Origin: JAMOBE01 sp039908285 | GTDB taxonomy: Bacteria > Pseudomonadota > Alphaproteobacteria > Rhodospirillales > Rhodospirillaceae | DNA length: 64,000 nucleotides | NCBI GenBank assembly: GCA_039908285.1 | Contig: JAMOBE010000002.1 | Span: 1-64,000 of the forward strand | Direction of reading: 5' to 3' | In this document: one piece after another, positions 18,019 to 25,491 of the stretch | Layout of the letters: every line of letters begins with the position of its first letter | Numbering within the stretch: the first letter of the stretch is position 1 | Program-made: the position numbers and the translations under genes | Notes under the pieces: generated by a model | What the model saw: only the letters and a program-made list of their open reading frames with translations | What the model was told of the DNA's origin: nothing | Database searches by the model: none

Positions 18019-20149
18019 ACGCCGGCAGGCGCCGCGACGCCGCGGCCTGACCATTGGCCTCGCGGTCGTCGCGGGGCTGGTTGTCTTGTCGCCGTGGCTC
18101 TACCCGATGATGTTCGAGTATTACACGGGCGTCGTCAACGGGCCGCTGTCCTATGAAACCAGCCGCAAGATCAGCAACAGCGAGTTCGAAACCACGGCCG
18201 AGCAGCTCACCCGCGAGACGCGCCTGCAGCGGGCTCAGGCCGTCACGGCGGGGGAAGCCGACGCCTTCGCCCGGTCACTGAAGACGGACATGCTGATGCG
18301 GACGCGGTCCTTCGCCGCCGACGGCCAGTTCCCGCACATCGGCTATTTCCGTGATGCCGGCATTCGCGAGTACGACGGCCCCTCCACCTGTCTCAGGTGC
18401 CACGAGACCATGACGACCCATGGTCCGGAGGGGGAGCGGAAGGTGGTGAACACACTCGGCGACGTCGTCGAGTCGGTCCACTACAAGTTCCAGCAGACGG
18501 CCTCCGGCTTCACCACCTATGGCTATGACGGCCGCGAGGTCAACGCCGAGGGTCACCGCCCCATTCCGGTGGGCAAGATCGACCGCGCCTGCGGCATTCC
18601 GGGCAGTTTCTCGTGGACCGGCTGGGCCGCGCTGGTCAACACCAAGCCGGCCGGCTCCGGGGAGCAGACCGTGGTGCGCAGCGAGGGCTGCGGCCAGTGC
18701 CACATCGGCGGCGGCTATCACCCGGCGACCGAAAAGATGATGCCGGTCGGCGACGTCCCCAACGAGACCAAGATGGGAATCGACTGCCTGATCTGTCACT
18801 CCCAGGTCTACGACATGAACCAGCGGTACGTGATCAAGGACGACAAGGGTATGCGCTGGAACCAGGATCGGTCCCTCAAGGCGGCCATGGCGGTGACGCT
18901 GCCGACCCGGGACAACTGCCTCCTGTGCCACCAGCACAACATGGGTGGCGATGCCTTCGCCGAAAACGTGTCGGCGAAGAACCTGGGGTACAAGAACCCG
19001 CGGTTCCTCCACGAGGGCGCCAAGCGCGCCAACCCGTTCAGTCCCAGCACCGACGTGCATGCGGCGGCCGGCCTGACCTGCACCGACTGCCACGTGCCGG
19101 AGGGCCACAAGATCCCGCGGGGCACCAAGGGAACCGACCTGGTGGCCAACGACCTGCCGGGGCGGGAGGTCTCCTGCGAGCGCTGCCACACGGCGGCCCC
19201 GCACACCAAGACCACCGACCGTGCCCTGCTGAACGGCCATGTGGACCGCATCGCCTGCGAGACCTGCCACATCCCGCACCTCCAGGACTACAACGTCGTC
19301 CTCCGCGACTGGACCTATCCGGAGTGGGAAGAGAAGGAGGGCGTCTACAGCTATGTGGACGTCTACAAGTCGGGCGAAGTGGGCAAGGGGTTCACGTACC
19401 TGTGGTTCAACGGCTACGGCACCTTCCTCGCCAACGCTCTCGGCAACAACCCGCTGGGCGGCACGGCCTACAATCCGCTGATGGACCAGATGGTCAAGAT
19501 CGACGATCCGGCCGCCGTCGCCGCCATCCGGGCCAAGGCCGAGAAGATGAAGGAGAAGTATCCCGACATCGACGTGGACAAGTACGTCCACGAGGCCACC
19601 AACTCCCTCAGCGCGTTTACGCCGGAGATGGTGGCGAAGCGCGCCAAATGGATCGAGGCCAAGATCCGTCCGCTGATGAACCGGGGCAAGAGCAAGCTCT
19701 ATCCCTTCAAGCTGTTCAACGCCCGCATGTACGAGGACATGACCAACCAGGGGCCGTTCGGGGCCATGATCCTGCCGTTCGACTACGCGACCTACTATGA
19801 AACGGGTGACAGCATCGCTTCGATGACCAAGGCCATCCAGCATCCGATCGTCAAGCGCATGTACGAACTGCCGTTCAAGGAATACATGATGGACGAGTTC
19901 ATGAACTACTTCGGTGTCGAGAAGTGGTCCAACGAGTATCCCCTGAAGGACGGCAAGCTTCGGAACGTCGAGGCTCACTGGATGCGACAGATGGGAACGC
20001 TGATGGTCAACCATGGCATCCAGAAGGAGGGGCTCAAGTGTCGGCAGTGCCACCAGGAGAAAGGCATCATCGACTTCGCCCGCCTCGGCTATCCGGCACA
20101 GCGGGTGCATGACCTGCAGAACCTGCCCGAGCTGGCCAATCGACCGTGA
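18005..20149 (+). CDS. Octahaem c-type cytochrome, N-terminally anchored, OTR-like
   Basis: A 714-residue protein. The AGGAGG site at 17993-17998 abuts the first ATG, so I choose the second ATG at 18005; this overlaps the cytochrome b gene by 14 bp. One N-terminal transmembrane helix (GLTIGLAVVAGLVVLSPWLYP) anchors it. Eight CxxCH sites lie at about residues 129, 229, 261, 305, 359, 391, 418 and 679. The core around GIDCLICH, DNCLLCHQHNMGGDAF and LTCTDCHVPEGHKI recalls the octahaem tetrathionate reductase (OTR) group, but the protein is much longer. About 260 haem-free residues separate haems seven and eight. No CxxCK site is present, so a lysine-ligated active-site haem is not evident. Enzyme activity and substrate are open. 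Confidence 0.85.
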   Translation: MNEPERRQAPRRRGLTIGLAVVAGLVVLSPWLYPMMFEYYTGVVNGPLSYETSRKISNSEFETTAEQLTRETRLQRAQAVTAGEADAFARSLKTDMLMRTRSFAADGQFPHIGYFRDAGIREYDGPSTCLRCHETMTTHGPEGERKVVNTLGDVVESVHYKFQQTASGFTTYGYDGREVNAEGHRPIPVGKIDRACGIPGSFSWTGWAALVNTKPAGSGEQTVVRSEGCGQCHIGGGYHPATEKMMPVGDVPNETKMGIDCLICHSQVYDMNQRYVIKDDKGMRWNQDRSLKAAMAVTLPTRDNCLLCHQHNMGGDAFAENVSAKNLGYKNPRFLHEGAKRANPFSPSTDVHAAAGLTCTDCHVPEGHKIPRGTKGTDLVANDLPGREVSCERCHTAAPHTKTTDRALLNGHVDRIACETCHIPHLQDYNVVLRDWTYPEWEEKEGVYSYVDVYKSGEVGKGFTYLWFNGYGTFLANALGNNPLGGTAYNPLMDQMVKIDDPAAVAAIRAKAEKMKEKYPDIDVDKYVHEATNSLSAFTPEMVAKRAKWIEAKIRPLMNRGKSKLYPFKLFNARMYEDMTNQGPFGAMILPFDYATYYETGDSIASMTKAIQHPIVKRMYELPFKEYMMDEFMNYFGVEKWSNEYPLKDGKLRNVEAHWMRQMGTLMVNHGIQKEGLKCRQCHQEKGIIDFARLGYPAQRVHDLQNLPELANRP

Positions 20150-20174
20150 GGGCCTGCAACGAACGGTAATAAAA

Positions 20175-20205
20175 GCCCTCTCCCCCCGGAAGAGGGAGGA
20201 GAGGG
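20175..20205. repeat. CCCTCTCC/GGAGAGGG palindrome after the cytochrome operon
   Basis: GCCCTCTCCCCCC, GGAAGA, then GGGAGGAGAGGG, 25 bp past the octahaem stop. It is the right-half unit of the composite repeat, alone. Confidence 0.7.
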
Positions 20206-20254
20206 AGTGAAGATGGCGGTTCTCAGTTCACCCCTTCGCGCGCGGCGAAGATTT

Positions 20255-20305
20255 TTGAGATCAGTAATACAGCTCTTTTTGGTTGCGGCTTCGCCGCGAT
20301 AGGGA
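20255..20305 (+). repeat. TGAGATCAG-type direct repeat, copy 1
   Basis: TTGAGATCAGTAATAC, a short variable piece, then TTTTTGGTTGCGGCTTCGCC and GCGATAGGGA. It contains a GCGGCTTCGCCGC hairpin. It matches 21165-21213 in the same direction. The pair brackets the HAD gene and two further palindromes. Confidence 0.75.
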
Positions 20306-20447
20306 AGGACGGGCTGCTGGACAAGGGGGATGCCTGCGCGCCGGCACTCGATCCGGGGGTAGGGTATGATGATCGAACGGCGGATGCGGACGGAGAGTGA
20401 CGATATGCCGGGATGCTCCGCTGTTCGCGGGCTTGTGGTGAGCGGCC

Positions 20448-20933
20448 ATGCCAATGATCGTCGTCTTCGACATGGACAACACGCTGGTCGATGAACTCGG
20501 CAAGACGGTCAGGCCGGGAATGCCGGCCTTGCTGTCGCGGCTGCGTCGGGATGGTGTCACCCTGATCCTGTGGACCAGTTCGACCCGCCAGCGGGCGCGC
20601 ATCATGCTATCCGAGCATGGGCTCGACCACCATTTCTCCCGCTTCGTTTTCAGGGAGGATTACGACCCACGCAACCAGGGGCTGGTCAAGGACATCAGGA
20701 CCGTGAACGGCGATTTCCTTGTCGATGACGATCCGAAACACGTCGATTTCGTCCGCTCGGTGGGACGCGAGGCCTTCCTGATCGGCACCTATCGTGGCGA
20801 TTCCTCGCTTGACGGCGGCGAGCTGGAGCGACTTTATCGGCGGATCAAGGGGGTTGCGCTCAGGAAGAAACTCTTTGGCTGGGTCCGCAGGGTGTCGTTC
20901 GGTCTCCTTCGCGGGTCGCGTCCTGGTATCTGA
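20448..20933 (+). CDS. HAD-superfamily phosphatase-like protein
   Basis: A 161-residue HAD protein. Motif I is FDMDNTLVDE (Asp8, Asp10), motif II LWTSST, and motif IV DFLVDDDPKHVDFV; motif III lysine is not certain. The aspartate pair plus threonine predicts a phosphatase (phospho-aspartyl intermediate) rather than a transferase; the domain resembles NIF/FCP-type small HADs. The C-terminal tail is basic (KKLFGWVRR). Substrate unknown. The gene lies between two direct repeats at 20255-20305 and 21165-21213, with extragenic palindromes behind it. Confidence 0.75.
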   Translation: MPMIVVFDMDNTLVDELGKTVRPGMPALLSRLRRDGVTLILWTSSTRQRARIMLSEHGLDHHFSRFVFREDYDPRNQGLVKDIRTVNGDFLVDDDPKHVDFVRSVGREAFLIGTYRGDSSLDGGELERLYRRIKGVALRKKLFGWVRRVSFGLLRGSRPGI

Positions 20934-20944
20934 ACAACACCCCC

Positions 20945-20979
20945 CTAGAGCGTTTTCCGCCTGAGCGGAAACGCTCTAG
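20945..20979. repeat. Extragenic palindrome CTAGAGCGTTTTCCGC type
   Basis: A 35 bp near-perfect dyad (CTAGAGCGTTTTCCGCC, TG, AGCGGAAACGCTCTAG) immediately after the HAD gene. This AGAGCG...CGCTCT form is common between genes in alphaproteobacteria and may act as a transcription terminator or mRNA stabiliser. Confidence 0.8.
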
Positions 20980-21018
20980 AATTTGCCTCTGGCCGCTCAA
21001 GCGCCGCGCGGGCTTTTC

Positions 21019-21049
21019 GCAGTTTCCGCTTGAGCGGAAACTGCTCTAG
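21019..21049. repeat. Second CCGCTTGAGCGG extragenic palindrome
   Basis: GCAGTTTCCGCTTGAGCGG plus AAACTGCTCTAG: a sister of the dyad at 20945-20979, about 40 bp away, sharing the core CCGC.TGAGCGGAAA. Confidence 0.75.
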
Positions 21050-21164
21050 CGGGATGACCGACCGGTCCCGCCAGGAGTGGACTCCCTGGGCTGACGTTTC
21101 ATCGCAACGCCTTTTCCAGGCAGGCGCCATACGCCCTGGTCAGGGACCGCATCCGTCGTATTAC

Positions 21165-21213
21165 TGAGATCAGCAATACGAATTTTTTTGGTTGCGGTTC
21201 CGCCGCGATAGGG
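21165..21213 (+). repeat. TGAGATCAG-type direct repeat, copy 2
   Basis: TGAGATCAGCAATACG, then TTTTTTTGGTTGCGG and CCGCCGCGATAGGGA. Same orientation as 20255-20305, about 910 bp away. It lies just beyond the 3' end of slyX. Confidence 0.75.
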
Positions 21214-21230
21214 ACACGGTGGCTGCTCGA

Positions 21231-21473
21231 TCAATAGTGCGGCGGCGGCTTGGAGTCTTGGGACGAGGGCTCCCAGCCCGCCTCCAGTTCCTTCAGTCGT
21301 TCGGTCAGGCGGCGCACCTGGAAGGTCAGCGTGTCGATCTCGCGCCCCTGCGCCACCACGACCGAAGACAGATCCTCGGCCGCGCGCTCATAGTGGGCCA
21401 GGCGGCATTCCAGTTCGATGACGCGCTGCTCCAGGAGATTTGCGGCATCGGAATGATCGTCATCAACCGGCAT
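21231..21473 (-). CDS. slyX: SlyX-family protein
   Basis: An 80-residue protein that fits SlyX in length and layout: a heptad coiled coil (LEQRVIELECRLAHYE, VVVAQGREIDTLTFQVRRL) and the diagnostic C-terminal end PPPHY. The biochemical role of SlyX is not established. I start at the ATG at 21471-21473 with GGGG upstream; the longer minus-strand frame is a shadow of the SNF2 gene. It is divergent from the helicase gene, with about 210 bp between for both promoters. Confidence 0.85.
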   Translation of the reverse strand: MPVDDDHSDAANLLEQRVIELECRLAHYERAAEDLSSVVVAQGREIDTLTFQVRRLTERLKELEAGWEPSSQDSKPPPHY

Positions 21474-21686
21474 CGTGGCATCCCCGTTGGTTGGTGTCAC
21501 CCGGTCTATCACGATCCCATCTCCGACGGGAACCCAAACGATTCTCTCTGCCGTTCCTATTCCGCCGATTCGCCGCCCCGCTTCCCAGCCGCTAGATGTT
21601 GTGCTACCCAGTTCCAGCGAACGATGGGTTGGGTGAACCATGACGCTTTTCGACGACTGCCCCGGCAACACGCACTGCGACCTGTC

Positions 21687-24416
21687 ATGCCCCACCTGAG
21701 CCTGCGACTGACCCCGCATGGTCGTCTCCTTCTTGAGCCGTCGGGGGAGGAGAACGCCGCAGTCCTGGACGACGCCGTCGCGAAGCGACTGACTGAGGCT
21801 TTTACGCGCGGGGCGGGGTACGGGCTCCTGCGACTGGGGGCGGGGGAGGTTGGCCGGGCACTGCCGCCCGAGTTCGTCTGGTGGCGCGGGGTTGCTGGGC
21901 GCTATGTGGAGGCGCTGTGCCTGCTGTCTTCGGGCGCGGGTCAGGAGGCTCCGTCCCCGCCCACCGTGCCCACCGTGCCCACCGTGCCCACGGTGCCGCC
22001 GCCGACCGATGGCGACCTCGCCACCCTGGTTCTGACGGCCCCGATGATGGCGGGGGCCGAGTACCTGACCCCGGATGTCCTCAGGTCCCTGTGGGGAGAG
22101 CTGGGCACGGCGTTCGCCGCGTCCCTGGCCGAGGCGGGGACGGACCTGCAATCCTTCCTGAAAGGGCTGAATCCGGCCTGGAACCTGGTGGGGCGCGTGC
22201 ACTTCAATCTGGCGGAGAACCGGCGCGATCCGGACCTGCCCTTCGCCTTCATGGCCACCTACACGACCCAGCTTTCGGCGCAGGCCAAGGCCCAGCACGT
22301 CCCCCTCGCCCAGGCCCTGCGCGAGTATTCCGGGCCGGCGAACCGGGACAAGCTCCTGTCTCTGCTGGTCCCGGTGCAGCGCGCCACGGAGTCCTGCCCC
22401 TGGCTGCGGTCCATGGTGGATGCGGGCGAAATCTTCCATCCCCTGCGCTGGTCCGCGGCGGAGGCGGCGCGGTTCCTCGCCAGCGTGCCGACCCTGGAAC
22501 ACGCCGGCGTGGTGGTGCGCATGCCCGCCACCTGGCGCGCCAACCGCCCGTCCCGTCCCCAGGTCACGGCGACGGTCGGCGCCCGGGTGCCGACGAGGGT
22601 GGGCCTCGACGGCCTCCTCGATTTCCGCATGGAGGTGACGCTGGAGGGCGAGCCGCTCACCGATGAGGAGATCCACACCCTGCTGACCGGCACCGACGCG
22701 CTGGTCCTGCTGCGCGGCCAGTGGGTGGAGGTGGATCGCGAGCGCCTGGAACGCACCATGCGGCAGTTCGCGGACGCCGAGGCCATGGCGGCGCGCGAGG
22801 GGCTCACCTTCGCCGAGGCCATGCGACTCCTGGCCGGTGCCGCGGTCACCAGGGACGACGTCGCCGCCGGCGGGGCCGACTGGTCGCGGGTGACGGCCGG
22901 CCCCTGGCTCGCCGAGACGCTGCGGGCGTTGCGGGCTCCCGAGGGGGCCGGCGTCGATCCCGGCCCGGACCTCAAGGGGACCCTGCGGCCCTATCAGCGG
23001 GCCGGCGTGCAGTGGATGCACCTGCTGACGGGACTTGGGCTCGGCGCCTGCCTCGCCGACGACATGGGGCTTGGCAAGACCCTGCAAATCCTTTCGCTGC
23101 TGCTGGTGGAGCGGCGGAACGGCGGGGAGCGGCGGCCCAGCCTGCTGGTGGCTCCGGCGTCATTGCTCGCCAACTGGATGGCGGAGATCGAGCGCTTCAC
23201 GCCGACCCTCGAGGCCCGGATCGTCCATCCCTCGGCGATGACGGCGGACCAGGTGAAGCAGGTCTCTCCGGATCACCTGACCGGGCTTGACCTGGTCATC
23301 ACCACGTATGGGTCGCTGCTGCGCATGCCGGTCTTCGCGGGAATGACCTGGCGATTCGTCGTCCTGGACGAGGCTCAGGCGATCAAGAACCCCCACGCCA
23401 GGCAGACCATGGCGGCCAAGTCCCTGAAAGCCACCGCGCGCATCGCCCTGACCGGAACGCCGGTCGAGAACCGTCTGGGCGACCTGTGGTCCATCTTCGA
23501 TTTCATCAATCCGGGGCTGCTCGGAACCGCCAAGCAGTTCACCAGCTACACCAAGGCCCTGGCCGAGCGGGCGCAGAACCCCTATGGCCCGCTGCGGGAG
23601 CTGGTGCGTCCCTACATCCTGCGCCGCATGAAGACGGACAAGTCGGTCATCGCCGACCTGCCGGACAAGACCGAGCTCAAGGCCCACTGCACCTTGAGCC
23701 GCAGGCAGGCGGCACTCTATGGGCAGACGGTGTCCGACCTGGCCGAGGCCCTGAAGGAGGCGGATGGGATCCAGCGCAAGGGGCTGGTGCTGGCGACGCT
23801 GATGCGGCTCAAGCAGATCTGCAACCACCCCTCCCAGTGGCTGAACGACGACGGGTGGGCGGAGGAGGACAGCGGCAAGCTGGCGCGCCTGCGGGAAATT
23901 GCCGAGGTGGTCGCCGCCCGGCAGGACAAGATGCTGGTGTTCACCCAGTTCCGCGAGATGACGGGGCCGCTCGAGGCCTTCCTCGGTGGGATTTTCGGCC
24001 GGCCGGGCCTGGTGCTGCACGGCGACACCGCGGTGAAGAATCGCAAGGCCCTGGTGCAGACCTTCCAGGAGGACGAGACCGTGCCGTTCTTCGTCCTGTC
24101 GCTGAAGGCGGGAGGCTCGGGCCTGACGCTGACCGCCGCCTCGCACGTGGTGCACTTCGACCGCTGGTGGAACCCGGCGGTGGAGAACCAGGCCACCGAC
24201 CGCGCCTTCCGCATCGGACAGAAAAAGAACGTCCTGGTGCACAAGTTCGTCTGTCTCGGCACCGTCGAGGAAAAGATTGACGCGATGATCGAGGCGAAGA
24301 AAACTCTGTCCGATGACCTGCTGACCGGCTCGGCCGAAATCAATCTCACCGAGTTGAAGGACGATGACCTGCTGCGGCTGGTGGCCCTTGACCTCAATGC
24401 GACGATGAAGGACTGA
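21687..24416 (+). CDS. SNF2-family ATP-dependent DNA translocase/helicase
   Basis: A 909-residue RapA/HepA-like SF2 ATPase. The C-terminal half has the motor motifs: DDMGLGKT (I, about 459), LDEAQAIKN (II, about 561), LTGTPVENRLGDLWSIFDF (III), MLVFTQF (IV), SLKAGGSGLTLTAASHVVHFDRWWNPAVENQATDRAFRIGQ (V-VI region). The N-terminal half is family-specific, with a small DNA-encoded PTV repeat at about 91-104. I take the ATG at 21687 (MPHLSLRL), since upstream in-frame ATGs lie in the slyX promoter region; the ribosome site is weak, so the start is not certain. It is followed after 5 bp by a SWIM zinc-finger gene, a pairing seen repeatedly in bacteria. Likely remodels protein-DNA complexes. Confidence 0.92.
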   Translation: MPHLSLRLTPHGRLLLEPSGEENAAVLDDAVAKRLTEAFTRGAGYGLLRLGAGEVGRALPPEFVWWRGVAGRYVEALCLLSSGAGQEAPSPPTVPTVPTVPTVPPPTDGDLATLVLTAPMMAGAEYLTPDVLRSLWGELGTAFAASLAEAGTDLQSFLKGLNPAWNLVGRVHFNLAENRRDPDLPFAFMATYTTQLSAQAKAQHVPLAQALREYSGPANRDKLLSLLVPVQRATESCPWLRSMVDAGEIFHPLRWSAAEAARFLASVPTLEHAGVVVRMPATWRANRPSRPQVTATVGARVPTRVGLDGLLDFRMEVTLEGEPLTDEEIHTLLTGTDALVLLRGQWVEVDRERLERTMRQFADAEAMAAREGLTFAEAMRLLAGAAVTRDDVAAGGADWSRVTAGPWLAETLRALRAPEGAGVDPGPDLKGTLRPYQRAGVQWMHLLTGLGLGACLADDMGLGKTLQILSLLLVERRNGGERRPSLLVAPASLLANWMAEIERFTPTLEARIVHPSAMTADQVKQVSPDHLTGLDLVITTYGSLLRMPVFAGMTWRFVVLDEAQAIKNPHARQTMAAKSLKATARIALTGTPVENRLGDLWSIFDFINPGLLGTAKQFTSYTKALAERAQNPYGPLRELVRPYILRRMKTDKSVIADLPDKTELKAHCTLSRRQAALYGQTVSDLAEALKEADGIQRKGLVLATLMRLKQICNHPSQWLNDDGWAEEDSGKLARLREIAEVVAARQDKMLVFTQFREMTGPLEAFLGGIFGRPGLVLHGDTAVKNRKALVQTFQEDETVPFFVLSLKAGGSGLTLTAASHVVHFDRWWNPAVENQATDRAFRIGQKKNVLVHKFVCLGTVEEKIDAMIEAKKTLSDDLLTGSAEINLTELKDDDLLRLVALDLNATMKD
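21961..21999 (+). repeat. Tandem CCCACCGTG repeats inside the SNF2 gene
   Basis: Four nearly identical 9 bp units encode the run PTVPTVPTVPTVP in the N-terminal half of the helicase. The unit length keeps the frame, so copy number could vary without breaking the gene. Confidence 0.85.
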
Positions 24417-24421
24417 CGGGA

Positions 24422-25393
24422 ATGTCACGCTATTTCGATGGGGGATGGCCGGCCTACGTCCCGGTCGCCGAGCGCCGCCGCAAGGCCGCCCTGGAAATGG
24501 AGAATCTGCGCAAGAAGGGCCACCCCGTGTCCCCGGTGCTCATCGAGGGGCGCAAGATCGTCACCACCTTCTGGGGCAAGGCGTGGTGCGATAATCTTGA
24601 AGGCTATCACGACTACGAAAACCGCCTGCCGCGCGGCCGCACCTATGTGCGCAACGGCTCGGTGGTGGATCTGCAGATCGCGCCGCTCGAGGTCAAGGCG
24701 ATGGTCAGCGGATCGTCGATGTACAAGGTCGCCATTACCATCAAGGCGGTGCCGGCGGCCCAGTGGCAAGCCATCTGCAAGGACTGCGCCGGCGGCATCG
24801 ACTCCCTGGTCGAGCTTCTTCAGGGGCGGTTCTCCAAGGGCGTCATGGAGCGTCTTTGCCGCCAGGATGGTGGCCTGTTCCCGAAACCCTCCGAAATCAA
24901 ATTCTCGTGCAGTTGTCCGGACATCGCCTCCATGTGCAAGCATGTGGCCGCGGTGCTGTACGGCGTGGGGGCAAGGCTCGACGAACGGCCGGAGTTGCTG
25001 TTCCGGCTGCGGTCAGTGGACGAGACCGAACTGCTGGCCAACCTGGACACCGCCCTACCTCTGGCGCAGACGGAGCTGGCCGCCGGCAAGGCCCTCGAGA
25101 CCGAGGACCTCTCCGCCCTGTTCGGCCTCGACATGGCGGGAGGGGACGCCCCCGCCGCGCCGGTGCTCGAGACGCCGGCTCCCCAGACCGCGGTGCCCGC
25201 AAAACGGGTCGGCCGGCCGAGGAAAGCGACCAAGGCTCCCCCCGTCGCCGAACCGGTGGTCACACCGGCGACTCCTCTCCCGCAGCCCGAGCCGGCCGAA
25301 ACGAAGACCGGCTCCAGAAAATCATCCCGAAAGAAAGCGCCGAATCCGAGCCACGAAATGACAGCCGACGGGTACGTGAAGTGGTGGAAGTAG
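24422..25393 (+). CDS. SWIM zinc-finger protein with AT-hook-like tail
   Basis: A 323-residue protein, 5 bp after the SNF2 gene. The SWIM zinc-binding motif CxCx6CxH is at Cys163, Cys165, Cys172 and His174 (FSCSCPDIASMCKHVAAV). The N-terminal part has the typical TTFWGKAWCDNLEGY and GRTYVRNG elements. From about 235 the chain is Pro/Ala/Lys-rich and includes KRVGRPRK at 261-268, which matches the AT-hook minor-groove binding core GRPRK, and a lysine-rich end. SWIM domains bind DNA or proteins; a role as a DNA- or partner-targeting subunit for the adjacent translocase is inference from the gene pairing. Confidence 0.88.
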   Translation: MSRYFDGGWPAYVPVAERRRKAALEMENLRKKGHPVSPVLIEGRKIVTTFWGKAWCDNLEGYHDYENRLPRGRTYVRNGSVVDLQIAPLEVKAMVSGSSMYKVAITIKAVPAAQWQAICKDCAGGIDSLVELLQGRFSKGVMERLCRQDGGLFPKPSEIKFSCSCPDIASMCKHVAAVLYGVGARLDERPELLFRLRSVDETELLANLDTALPLAQTELAAGKALETEDLSALFGLDMAGGDAPAAPVLETPAPQTAVPAKRVGRPRKATKAPPVAEPVVTPATPLPQPEPAETKTGSRKSSRKKAPNPSHEMTADGYVKWWK

Positions 25394-25427
25394 GGCTTGG
25401 CTTGGCGTGACTCTGTCAGATTATTAC

Positions 25428-25467
25428 CATAAATCCGGCGGTTATACTTGGGGCTGCCGGATTTATG
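25428..25467. terminator. Hairpin between convergent genes
   Basis: Perfect 12 bp arms CATAAATCCGGC and GCCGGATTTATG with a 16 nt loop, between the convergent SWIM and membrane-protein genes. Flanks are AT-rich but lack long T-runs, so termination from both sides is plausible, not proven. Confidence 0.55.
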
Positions 25468-25491
25468 TTCATTATAACGGCTGAATTTGGG

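Larger units (their letters stand above)
20150..20447. other. Repeat-bearing spacer between the octahaem and HAD genes
   Basis: The 298 bp hold no credible gene. They contain a CCCTCTCC/GGAGAGGG palindrome at 20175-20205 that could end the cytochrome operon (no T-run follows) and copy 1 of the TGAGATCAG repeat at 20255-20305. Confidence 0.6.

Noticed and set aside
21961..21999. Possible CRISPR-like tandem repeat
   Set aside because: Nine-bp coding tandem repeat without spacers, inside the helicase gene.
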